From: Schauerella fraxinea
GTDB taxonomy: Bacteria; Pseudomonadota; Gammaproteobacteria; Burkholderiales; Burkholderiaceae_B
NCBI GenBank assembly: GCA_030849965.1
Contig: JAVDKL010000003.1
Coordinates: 62,001-126,000 of the forward strand
Reading direction: 5' to 3'
DNA: 64,000 bases
The position numbers and the translations under genes were made by a program. This document shows positions 28,318 through 35,038 of the stretch, piece by piece (position 1 is the stretch's first letter; each line of letters opens with the position of its first letter). The notes under the pieces were generated by a model. That model had not been told where the DNA came from and searched no databases. It was given only the letters and a program-made list of their open reading frames with translations.

Positions 28318-29229
28318 TTAAAACACCGACATCCCGGTGTTGGCGACGAACAGCTCCAGCGCGCGCATGCCCAGCACCGAGTTGCCGGATTCATCCAGTG
28401 CCGGCGACCACACGCACAGGCTGAGCTTGTCCGGCACGACGGCGACGATGCCGCCGCCCACACCGCTTTTGCACGGCAAGCCCACGCGAAACGCGAATTC
28501 GCCGGCTGCATCGTAGGTGCCGCAGGTGAGCATCAGCGCGTTGACGCGGCGCGCTTGCCTATCGCTCAGCACGGCTGTTTTCTGCCGCGGGTGCACGCCA
28601 TCGCGCGCCAGGTAAGCTGCGGCGCGCGCCAATTGGCGGCAGTTCATGACGATCGCGCATTGCCGGAAATACACGTGCAGCACCGCCGCGACGTCGTTGT
28701 CGAGCTTGTCGAAACTCTTCATGAAGTTGGCGAGCGCCGCGTTGCGAAAGCCTGTGGCGGCTTCGGACTCGGCGACCTCTTCGTCGATGCCGATCGCGTC
28801 ACCGGACAAACTCGACAGAAACGCCAGGATGTCGTCCAGTCCATCGCCGCACGTGACCAGTCGATCGGCCACAGCCAGCGCACCCGCGTTGATGAACGGG
28901 TTGCGCGGCACGCCTTCTTCGCGCTCCAACTGCACCAGCGAGTTGAAGGGGTTGCCCGACGGCTCGCGGCCGATGCGCGTCCACAGGTCGTCGCCCATCG
29001 CGCGCATGGCCAGCGTGAGCGAAAACAGCTTGGAAATACTCTGGATCGAGAACGGCACGTCGCAATCGCCCGACGCGTACTCCTGCCCCTTCGCTGTGCG
29101 CACGGCGATGCCGAATTGCTCGGCGGGCACGCGCGCAAGCGCCGGAATATAGTCGGCGACCTTGCCTGATTGGCCCAGTTCGGGACGCAGGGTTGCCGTG
29201 ATGTCGTCGAGAACCTCTTGAATATTCAT
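28318..29229 (-). CDS. glsA: Glutaminase A
   Basis: It hydrolyses glutamine to glutamate and ammonia. The 303-residue product fits the usual 305-310. The serine-lysine catalytic pair is in SIQSISKLFSL (SISK), and GNPFNSLVQLE, PRNPFINAGAL and LPCKSGVGGGI are family blocks. I chose ATG 29229 because family proteins begin near NIQEVLDDITA; an in-frame ATG 54 bases upstream adds unrelated residues. No clear ribosome site is seen. It converges with the deacetylase operon (25 bp gap), and its start lies 81 bp from the end of a LysR gene on the same strand. Confidence 0.93.
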   Translation of the reverse strand: MNIQEVLDDITATLRPELGQSGKVADYIPALARVPAEQFGIAVRTAKGQEYASGDCDVPFSIQSISKLFSLTLAMRAMGDDLWTRIGREPSGNPFNSLVQLEREEGVPRNPFINAGALAVADRLVTCGDGLDDILAFLSSLSGDAIGIDEEVAESEAATGFRNAALANFMKSFDKLDNDVAAVLHVYFRQCAIVMNCRQLARAAAYLARDGVHPRQKTAVLSDRQARRVNALMLTCGTYDAAGEFAFRVGLPCKSGVGGGIVAVVPDKLSLCVWSPALDESGNSVLGMRALELFVANTGMSVF

Positions 29230-29310
29230 GCGATGCGCGGGCCGTTTGAGATCGAGCGTTGTGAGGATGCCGCAGGTATGCACGCGGCAGGCCCGGCAGT
29301 TATACGCTAG

Positions 29311-30216
29311 TTAGGTCGCGGCGCTTGTCGAGTCGTGCAGATGCGGCTCGATGAAATCCAGAAACGCCGTGGTCTTCGCGGGCGGCGTGCGGGTGGGCAA
29401 CAGGGCGTATAGCGGGACGGGCGCGAGATGCCACTCGGGCAGCACGCGCACGAGCCCGGATTGGTCGATGGCGCGCCGCATGGCATCGAACACCGGCAGC
29501 GACGTGATGCCCATGCCGCTGCTGGCCAATCGGCCCAGCACGCCCGCATGGCTCGCCGACATTTGGCCACCCACTTCCACACGCTCGACCATATCGCCAT
29601 TATGCAGCACCCACACCGAGGGCTCCTTGCTGCGGGTCTGGCGCAAGCACTGGTGATGCACCAGATCTTGCGGCACTTGCGGCACCCCGTTCGCCGCGAG
29701 ATAGTCGGGCGAGGCATAGAGCTGATTGGGCATCAGCACCAGACGGCGTGCGATCAGGTTCGAGTCGGGTTGTGCCCCAAAACGCAGGGCCACATCGAAG
29801 GGGTTGGAGATGGGATCGATGGCACGCGCGCTGAGGTCGAAATCGCATTCGATCTCGGGATACTTCTGGGCGAAGGCGCCCATCACCGCCGGCAGAAAAA
29901 GTTGCGCCAGGCTTGTCGAGATCGAAATGCGCAACTTGCCCTTCGGCTGGCCAGACAGCGAGGCAAGTTGCTCGTGCGCCACGCGCGCCTCATCCACCAA
30001 ATGGCGGCAACGTTCGTAGTAGATCTTGCCGGCTTCGGTGAGGTCGATGCGGCGGGTGCTGCGATTGAGCAGCCGCATGCCGATCCCGCGTTCGAGTTCG
30101 CTCACGCGACGCGACAGGGTAGAGGTGGGGATATCGAGCGCCTGTGCTGCGCGGCTGAAATTCTTGCGTTTGGCAACCTCGACATACAAGGCAATATCGT
30201 TGAGTTGGACGTCCAT
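29311..30216 (-). CDS. LysR-family regulator
   Basis: The regulator has 301 residues. Its helix-turn-helix reads DIALYVEVAKRKNFSRAAQA then LDIPTSTLSRRVSELERGIG, followed by TRRIDLTEAGKIYYERCRHL, which is typical of the large CrgA/DsdC-like LysR subgroup. The effector domain starts at GKLRISISTSLAQLFLPAVM. Start 30216 was chosen by family alignment; 15 more in-frame codons upstream look random. A perfect LysR-type dyad (30261-30275) lies 45 bp before the start, suggesting autoregulation. The downstream gene is glsA, 81 bp away, which could be in the same transcript. Confidence 0.92.
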   Translation of the reverse strand: MDVQLNDIALYVEVAKRKNFSRAAQALDIPTSTLSRRVSELERGIGMRLLNRSTRRIDLTEAGKIYYERCRHLVDEARVAHEQLASLSGQPKGKLRISISTSLAQLFLPAVMGAFAQKYPEIECDFDLSARAIDPISNPFDVALRFGAQPDSNLIARRLVLMPNQLYASPDYLAANGVPQVPQDLVHHQCLRQTRSKEPSVWVLHNGDMVERVEVGGQMSASHAGVLGRLASSGMGITSLPVFDAMRRAIDQSGLVRVLPEWHLAPVPLYALLPTRTPPAKTTAFLDFIEPHLHDSTSAAT

Positions 30217-30260
30217 CACTATGCTGTTCAATTTTCCACTGACGGGATAATTGTAGGCCA

Positions 30261-30275
30261 TTCAACATCGTTGAA
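30261..30275. promoter_or_regulatory. LysR-type dyad upstream of lysR
   Basis: TTCAAC-ATC-GTTGAA is a perfect 15-bp dyad containing the T-N11-A pattern (TCAACATCGTTGA). It lies 45 bp upstream of the lysR start at 30216, a normal autoregulatory position. Confidence 0.7.
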
Positions 30276-30412
30276 ATTCAATCCAACCTCAGGCCTTGGC
30301 AGTTCAGCAGGTTGTCAGCGAGGCATGAAATTTGTCGCCAAATGACCACGAAAAGATTGCATGTCATTGATATATAACGTTCTTTTTGTCTCTTCGGCGG
30401 GTGACGGGGCGT

Positions 30413-30434
30413 CCTAGGGATCACCCTAGGGTGA
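30413..30434. promoter_or_regulatory. Nested palindromes around CCTAGG
   Basis: CCTAGGG-ATCA-CCCTAGG (30413-30430) overlaps a second perfect palindrome TCACCCTAGGGTGA (30421-30434). Only one of the two can form at a time, as hairpin or as binding site. They lie about 180 bp upstream of the DUF4148 start. Confidence 0.5.
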
Positions 30435-30455
30435 CTCGACCAGGGGAAAACCTCC

Positions 30456-30487
30456 TTTATCCCATATATGGAAATAACTTCGCCAAA
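30456..30487 (+). promoter_or_regulatory. Motif shared with the porin promoter region, copy 1
   Basis: TTTATCCCA-TATA-TGGAAATAA followed by CTTCGCCAAA. The same elements occur before the porin gene: GTTCGCCAAA at 31094 and TTTATCCCAGCTGGAAATAA at 31111. A common regulator or a duplicated leader is the simplest reading. Confidence 0.55.
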
Positions 30488-30611
30488 TTAAGGGTTTTTA
30501 CTAATGCTTTGGCGACGCATACTTCAGTCACTGCAACACGCCTGTCACGTCACCATGCTTGCAATTGTGCACATGGCGAAAGACGGCAAGCCAAGACTGG
30601 AGGCACCCATT

Positions 30612-30992
30612 ATGAAAACCCTTGCAACCGCCCTGATGCTATCCGTAACCCTCGTTGGCGCCAGCGCCGCGTATGCTGACGGCATGACCCGCGATCAAGT
30701 CAACGCCGAACTGCAGCAAGCCAAAGCCAGCGGCCAATACACCTTTGGCGAGCTCGACTATCCGCCCGCTATTCAGCAGCGCAACGAGAAGTCGGTCGAC
30801 CAGGTCCAAGCCGAGCTGCAACAAGCCAAGGCTGATGGCCAATACACCTTTGGCGAACTGGCCTATCCGCCCAAGCCCGTCGCGACGACGGCCGGCAAGT
30901 CGCGCGACCAAGTGCGCGACGAACTGGCGCAAGCCAAAGCGTCGGGCAACTACACCTTCGGCGAACTCGACTACCCGCCCAAGGCACGTTGA
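30612..30992 (+). CDS. DUF4148 repeat protein, secreted
   Basis: The 126-residue protein has a signal peptide (cut after AYA, about residue 22) and three near-identical 26-residue units at about 27-52, 62-87 and 98-123. Each follows the pattern DQV.(A)EL.QAKA.G.YTFGEL.YPP. DUF4148 proteins are common small periplasmic proteins in Burkholderiales, of unknown function; most that I recall have one or two units. The ATG at 30612 has GGAGG nine bases upstream. The 108 in-frame bases before it look non-coding. It shares upstream motifs with the porin gene 207 bp downstream, so the two may respond to the same signal. Confidence 0.88.
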   Translation: MKTLATALMLSVTLVGASAAYADGMTRDQVNAELQQAKASGQYTFGELDYPPAIQQRNEKSVDQVQAELQQAKADGQYTFGELAYPPKPVATTAGKSRDQVRDELAQAKASGNYTFGELDYPPKAR

Positions 30993-31110
30993 ATCTCGTG
31001 CGGCGCTTGGGCTGACGGCGGTGCATTCCCTGCGCCGCCGAATCCACCCTAGCAGGTCCTGACGCCTGGCAACTGTCCCACGTGTGCAAATAAGTTCGCC
31101 AAAATCGCGG

Positions 31111-31132
31111 TTTATCCCAGCTGGAAATAAAT
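31111..31132 (+). promoter_or_regulatory. Motif shared with the DUF4148 promoter region, copy 2
   Basis: TTTATCCCAGCTGGAAATAA lies 68-89 bp before the porin ATG. GTTCGCCAAAA occurs just upstream (from 31094). It matches the elements at 30456-30487 upstream of the DUF4148 gene, with the central spacer TATA shortened. Confidence 0.55.
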
Positions 31133-31199
31133 CGACACTTGGTCGGCTCGGCAATCGGGTATCGCACTAAGCGTTTCTTTTATCTCCACTGGAACAATC

Positions 31200-32324
31200 A
31201 TGAAACAGACTCTCCTCGCGTTGGCCTTGGTCACCGGGTTTACGGGCGTGGCGCACGCCGAAACTTCAGTGACGCTTTATGGCTTGCTCGATGTGGGCGT
31301 AGGTTACGAACGCATCAAGGGCGACGGCTACAAGGCCTCGCGTTTTGGCCAAGTGCAGGGCACGCAAAGCGGCTCGCGCTTCGGTATCCGCGGCAAGGAA
31401 GATCTGGGCGACGGCCTGTCGGCCGTGTTCACGTTGGAAAACGGGTTCGGCCCCACCGATGGCCGCGCGCTGCAAAGCGGTCGTCTGTTCGGCCGCCAGG
31501 CCACGCTGGGCCTGGCTTCGGAAACCTGGGGCAAGATCGAGTTCGGTCGGCAGACCAATATGGGTGCGAAAGTGATGGCGGCGGTCGACCCGTTTGCCAT
31601 CAGCTTCAACAGCGCCAATATGGGCACGACGATGGGCGCGTTGAACACGATGCGTTTGGATAATCTGGTGATGTACCAGATGCCCACGGTGGCAGGCTTC
31701 AACTTCGGCGTGGGCTATTCGTTCAACGCCGATACGTCGCGCACCAACAACGACGGTCAGAACACCGGCTTTGCCACAGGCGACAACAACCGCGCGATCA
31801 CCACCGGTATGTCGTACGAAAACGGCCCGGTGTATGTGGCGGCTTCCTACGATCGCTTGAACCCCACGAATGCGGCCACGGGCGGTCAATCGCCTGCGCG
31901 CTTGCAGGAATGGAGCCTGGGCGGCACGTACAACTTCGAGGTGCTGAAGATTGCGGCCGCGTACAGCCAGACGCGCGATGGCTGGTTCATCGGCCAATCG
32001 CTCAACACCAGCCCCGGCGGCGACTACAGCGACCTCGGCACGTTCAAGTTGCGCAATGGGTTTCGCGCCAACTCGACGATGTTGGGCGTGACGGTGCCGG
32101 TGGGCGCCATCACCAGCGTGTTCAGCTCATGGCAACGTGCCGCACCCAACAACGCCACGTTGACGGGTGACGACAAGACGTTCAACGTGTATGCCCTGGG
32201 CGCCACGCACAACCTCACCAAGCGCACCAACCTGTACGTGTATGCGTCGTATGCCGACAACTACGCGTTTCACGACGGTGTGACCGATACGGTGGTGGCC
32301 ACCGGCATTCGCCATCGTTTCTGA
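31200..32324 (+). CDS. Gram-negative outer-membrane porin (Burkholderiales type)
   Basis: The product is a 374-residue trimeric beta-barrel porin that forms a passive channel for small solutes. It has a signal peptide cut after AHA (mature start ETSVTLYGLLDVGVGY), the family repeats GSRFGIRGKEDLGDGLSAVF, ALQSGRLFGRQATLGLAS and GKIEFGRQTNMGAKVM, and the terminal phenylalanine (GIRHRF) needed for outer-membrane insertion. Ribosome site TGGAACAATC precedes ATG 31200. It stands alone; the next gene converges. Upstream motifs are shared with the DUF4148 gene. Confidence 0.96.
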   Translation: MKQTLLALALVTGFTGVAHAETSVTLYGLLDVGVGYERIKGDGYKASRFGQVQGTQSGSRFGIRGKEDLGDGLSAVFTLENGFGPTDGRALQSGRLFGRQATLGLASETWGKIEFGRQTNMGAKVMAAVDPFAISFNSANMGTTMGALNTMRLDNLVMYQMPTVAGFNFGVGYSFNADTSRTNNDGQNTGFATGDNNRAITTGMSYENGPVYVAASYDRLNPTNAATGGQSPARLQEWSLGGTYNFEVLKIAAAYSQTRDGWFIGQSLNTSPGGDYSDLGTFKLRNGFRANSTMLGVTVPVGAITSVFSSWQRAAPNNATLTGDDKTFNVYALGATHNLTKRTNLYVYASYADNYAFHDGVTDTVVATGIRHRF

Positions 32325-32414
32325 TCGCTTCGCTTAACTGCGCCGCTTCTTACCTGACGAGACCGTGTCCCGCGGTGCCCGCGGGCGCGATCGATAGATG
32401 GCGCCCGCGCATGT

Positions 32415-33005
32415 TCAGCTTTCGAACACGACGTCGTCGGTTGTGGCGATCTTGCAGAACAGCCGAAGACTGTCGATCGAGTTCGCATGTTCCTGCGCCG
32501 AATGCGCGGCGCACGCATCCTCCAGCACGATCATCTCGTAATCGCGATCGTGGCCATCGCGCACGGTGGCTTGCACCACGGCCTGCGTGGATACGCCCGA
32601 GCAGTAGATGCGTTCGATCTTCTGGGCGCGCAATTGCGCCTCGAGTGTAGTGGCGTAAAAGGGGCTCACCCGGTGCTTGACGATATCGAGGTCGCCCGGC
32701 TGGCGATCGAGGTCGGGATGCACCTCGGTCCCCCAGGTGCCCAGCTGAAACAAGCCGTGCTTGGGCGCGCCCGCGAAGAGCGGTGACCCTGCCGGACACT
32801 CCGGATAGCCTGCTTTGAAGCCGACCGTGACGAATCCGATCGGCAGCCCGGCGGCGCGCGCCTGTGCGATCGCCTTCGATGTGCGCGCGATGATCCCCCG
32901 CGTGCGCACTTGATTGCCGAGTTCGGCGCGGCCGTTGGGCCCATCGTCGTGGACGAGGTCGTTTTCCATATCGAGCACCAGGTAAATCGAGCGGCTATTG
33001 GCCAT
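32415..33005 (-). CDS. Isochorismatase-fold protein lacking the nucleophilic Cys
   Basis: The 196-residue protein has the cysteine-hydrolase fold: acid residue D12 in IYLVLDMEND and lysine in DIVKHRVSPFYAT. At the nucleophile position, where active amidases read about GVxTNVCVxxT, this protein reads GVSTQAVVQATVRDG, with Val where Cys is expected. It therefore should not be an amidase of the usual mechanism; EntB-type isochorismatases also lack Cys, so ether hydrolysis or a binding role is possible. Start 33005 has AGGAG at a good distance; an ATG just before it is too close to that site. It is divergent from the GntR regulator (87 bp), its likely controller. Confidence 0.82.
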   Translation of the reverse strand: MANSRSIYLVLDMENDLVHDDGPNGRAELGNQVRTRGIIARTSKAIAQARAAGLPIGFVTVGFKAGYPECPAGSPLFAGAPKHGLFQLGTWGTEVHPDLDRQPGDLDIVKHRVSPFYATTLEAQLRAQKIERIYCSGVSTQAVVQATVRDGHDRDYEMIVLEDACAAHSAQEHANSIDSLRLFCKIATTDDVVFES

Positions 33006-33092
33006 CATGTCTCCTCTTGGATTTATCGTAAACACTATTGCGCTACAAAACTGTTAATAGTTTAATGGGTTCAGGCGCATTAAGGAAGAACG

Positions 33093-33785
33093 ATGGCAAC
33101 GGTGGATAGTTCCCCGGCCGTGGCAAGCACACGGCCCGGCAACATGAGTGCGGTGGTGGTGGCGCAGTTGCGCGATGCCATCCTCGACGGGTTTTATGCG
33201 CCCGGGCAACGACTCATCGAAAACGATTTGATTGCGTCGTTCGGGTCCAGCCGGGGCCCGGTGCGGGAGGCGCTGCGGCGGCTGGCTGCAGAAGGTGTGG
33301 TGGAGCTCGTGCCCAATCGCGGCGCGATCGTCAAACGGTTGTCGCACAAGGAACTGGTCGATCTGTTTCGCATGTGCGAAACGCTTGAGGGATTGGCCGC
33401 ACGTACCTGCGCCGAGCGCGTTCGCGCCCAGCGCGCACCCGAAGCGTTTTCGCAGGCCCTGGCCGACGTGGGGTTGAGCGAGCTGCCGCCGTCCGGCATG
33501 TCGTTCCCCGAAGCGAATCGCTTGTTTCACCAGGTGCTGGTGGATTTCTCGCAAAACGCACAACTCAAAACCACGCTCGATCAGATGCGCATTCCATTGG
33601 TCCGTCTGCAGTTTCGTGCGGCGATCGACGCGGATTATCAACGCGCGTCGATGGCTGAGCACCGGCAGGTCGTGGCCGCCGTGCTGGCGGGCGACCCCGT
33701 GGCGGCCGAGGCGGCCATGCGCAATCACCTGGAGCAAGCCGGATCGCGCCTATTGGTGCGGCCTGGCGAGGAGAACACTGCGTAG
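33093..33785 (+). CDS. GntR-family regulator (FadR/FCD subgroup)
   Basis: The 230-residue protein has the GntR winged helix (VVVAQLRDAILDGFYAPGQR, then LIENDLIASFGSSRGPVREA) and an all-helical FCD effector domain with metal/ligand positions in NRLFHQVLVDFSQN and MAEHRQVVAAVLAGD. FCD members bind organic acids. AAGGAAG precedes ATG 33093. It is divergent from the isochorismatase-fold gene and upstream of the Bug/OYE/spermidine synthase-like operon, so it plausibly controls both. The 87-bp divergent region carries ACTATT and AATAGT half-sites 16 bp apart, a weak operator candidate. Confidence 0.92.
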   Translation: MATVDSSPAVASTRPGNMSAVVVAQLRDAILDGFYAPGQRLIENDLIASFGSSRGPVREALRRLAAEGVVELVPNRGAIVKRLSHKELVDLFRMCETLEGLAARTCAERVRAQRAPEAFSQALADVGLSELPPSGMSFPEANRLFHQVLVDFSQNAQLKTTLDQMRIPLVRLQFRAAIDADYQRASMAEHRQVVAAVLAGDPVAAEAAMRNHLEQAGSRLLVRPGEENTA

Positions 33786-33845
33786 GTAGACGCAAAGGCA
33801 ACGGCGGTTGAAGCCTATTGCCTGATTTTCAATGCACAGGATCGC

Positions 33846-33899
33846 CGGCTGAGAGGACAGCCGTCAAGCATCCTGGCCGCCACTGAGAGGACAGTGGCG
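33846..33899 (+). ncRNA. Pair of hairpins with identical AGAGGA loops (putative leader RNA)
   Basis: Hairpin 1 (33846-33863) is CGGCTG-AGAGGA-CAGCCG. Hairpin 2 (33878-33899) is CGCCACTG-AGAGGA-CAGTGGCG. The loop is identical while the stems differ in sequence and length yet both pair perfectly, which points to selection for RNA structure. The pair lies 61 bp after the GntR stop and about 160 bp before the Bug start, so it would be in the Bug operon leader or on a small RNA. On the minus strand the loops read UCCUCU, an anti-Shine-Dalgarno-like sequence, so strand is not certain. Confidence 0.4.
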
Positions 33900-34060
33900 C
33901 CGCATTTATCCCTCTGAATTTATCGACTGCGATCGGCACAGCATCGAACGCGGCATCGTCACGCTTCCACGCAGGAACAGGATCGATCGCAAGCGCCTAT
34001 CGATCTCGTCGCAGGGCAAGGGCGCACACAACAAAACGATAAAGACGTTGGAGACAAATC

Positions 34061-35038
34061 ATGACCATCCTCAAGGCCGCCCTGTGCGGCTTATCGCTCG
34101 TCGCCGCCGCGCATGCACAGGCCGCGTCCGATCCTCCCAAGTATCCCAGCCGGGCTGTCACGATCGTCGTGCCGTATGCGCCGGGCGGCGCCGTGGATGT
34201 GATTGCGCGCACCACGGGCGAGGCGCTATCGAAGCAACTGCACCAAACGTTCATCGTCGAGAACCGGCCGGGCGCCGGCGGCAATATCGCTAGTGCCTAT
34301 GTCGCGCGTGCCACGGCCGACGGCTACACCTTGCTGATGGGCGAGCCGTCGCGCGCCGCCGCCGGCAGCCTCTACAAGGAATTGCAGTACGACCCGGTGC
34401 GCGGCTTGAAGCCCATCGCGTTGGTGGGATCGGCGCCCAGCGTATTGCTGGTGCCCACCGATTCGCCCGCCAAAACGCTGAATGATCTGGTGCAGATGGC
34501 GCAGAGGAAACCGGGCGAACTCACCTATGGACACGGCGGCAACGGCACCACCTCCGAGCACCTGGCCTCAGAGATGTTTCTGGGCCAGGCCAAGATTCAA
34601 ATGATCTCGGTGCCGTACAGCGGGGGGGCGGCGGCAATGACGGACATGATGGGCGGTCGTTTGAACATGGTCACCACCAATATGCTCAACGCGGCGCCGC
34701 ATCTGCAGGGCAATCGCATGCGGGCGCTTGCCGTGGCCGACACCAAGCGCTCGCCGATGTTTCCCGACGTGCCGACCTTTGCCGAGGCGGGCTACCCCAA
34801 GATGGAGGTGGGTGTGTGGTGGGGCTTGATGGCACCCGCGGCCGTGCCGCAGAACGTGGTCGACACGTTGAATCGCGCCGTCAACGACGCGCTGAAAACG
34901 CCTGAACTCCAGGCGCGGCTGAAGGCGTTGAACGCGACGCCATTGGGCGGCGACCAACCTGCGTTCCAGGCGCGTTTCGATAGCGAAGTGCAGCAGTGGG
35001 CCGCCATCATCAAGCAAGCGGGGCTGCAACTGCAATGA
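34061..35038 (+). CDS. Bug-family tripartite tricarboxylate transporter solute-binding protein
   Basis: The 325-residue periplasmic binding protein has a signal peptide (AAAHAQAAS), mature start KYPSRAVTIVVPYAPGGAVD, then NRPGAGGNIASAYVARATAD, GYTLLMGEPS and DVPTFAEAGYPKMEVGVWWG, all typical Bug blocks. TTGGAGAC precedes ATG 34061. The last bases overlap the start of the Old Yellow Enzyme gene (ATGA), so binding protein and enzyme are translated together. That makes it likely that the bound compound, or something derived from it, is the substrate of the flavoenzyme. No TctA/B partner is adjacent. Confidence 0.93.
   Translation: MTILKAALCGLSLVAAAHAQAASDPPKYPSRAVTIVVPYAPGGAVDVIARTTGEALSKQLHQTFIVENRPGAGGNIASAYVARATADGYTLLMGEPSRAAAGSLYKELQYDPVRGLKPIALVGSAPSVLLVPTDSPAKTLNDLVQMAQRKPGELTYGHGGNGTTSEHLASEMFLGQAKIQMISVPYSGGAAAMTDMMGGRLNMVTTNMLNAAPHLQGNRMRALAVADTKRSPMFPDVPTFAEAGYPKMEVGVWWGLMAPAAVPQNVVDTLNRAVNDALKTPELQARLKALNATPLGGDQPAFQARFDSEVQQWAAIIKQAGLQLQ

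Larger units (their letters stand above)
30217..30611. other. Intergenic region between lysR and the DUF4148 gene
   Basis: These 395 bp have lower GC than the surroundings. They hold a LysR-type dyad (30261-30275), nested palindromes around CCTAGG (30413-30434), and a motif shared with the porin upstream region (30456-30487). An in-frame extension of the DUF4148 gene to 30504 is unlikely to be translated. No other gene is seen. Confidence 0.6.

Noticed and set aside
32369-32385. CCCGCGG-TGC-CCGCGGG as terminator between the porin and isochorismatase-fold genes
   Set aside because: Perfect 7-bp GC stem, but no T-run on either side; could be chance in GC-rich DNA.
33034-33061. ACTATT...AATAGT half-sites as a firm GntR operator
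   Set aside because: The arms are only 6 bp with a 16-bp spacer and match no FadR/VanR-type consensus well; mentioned only as a weak candidate.
33846-33899. Tandem hairpins as a mini-ykkC (guanidine-II) riboswitch
   Set aside because: Mini-ykkC also has two hairpins, but with four-base ACGR loops; here both loops are AGAGGA.
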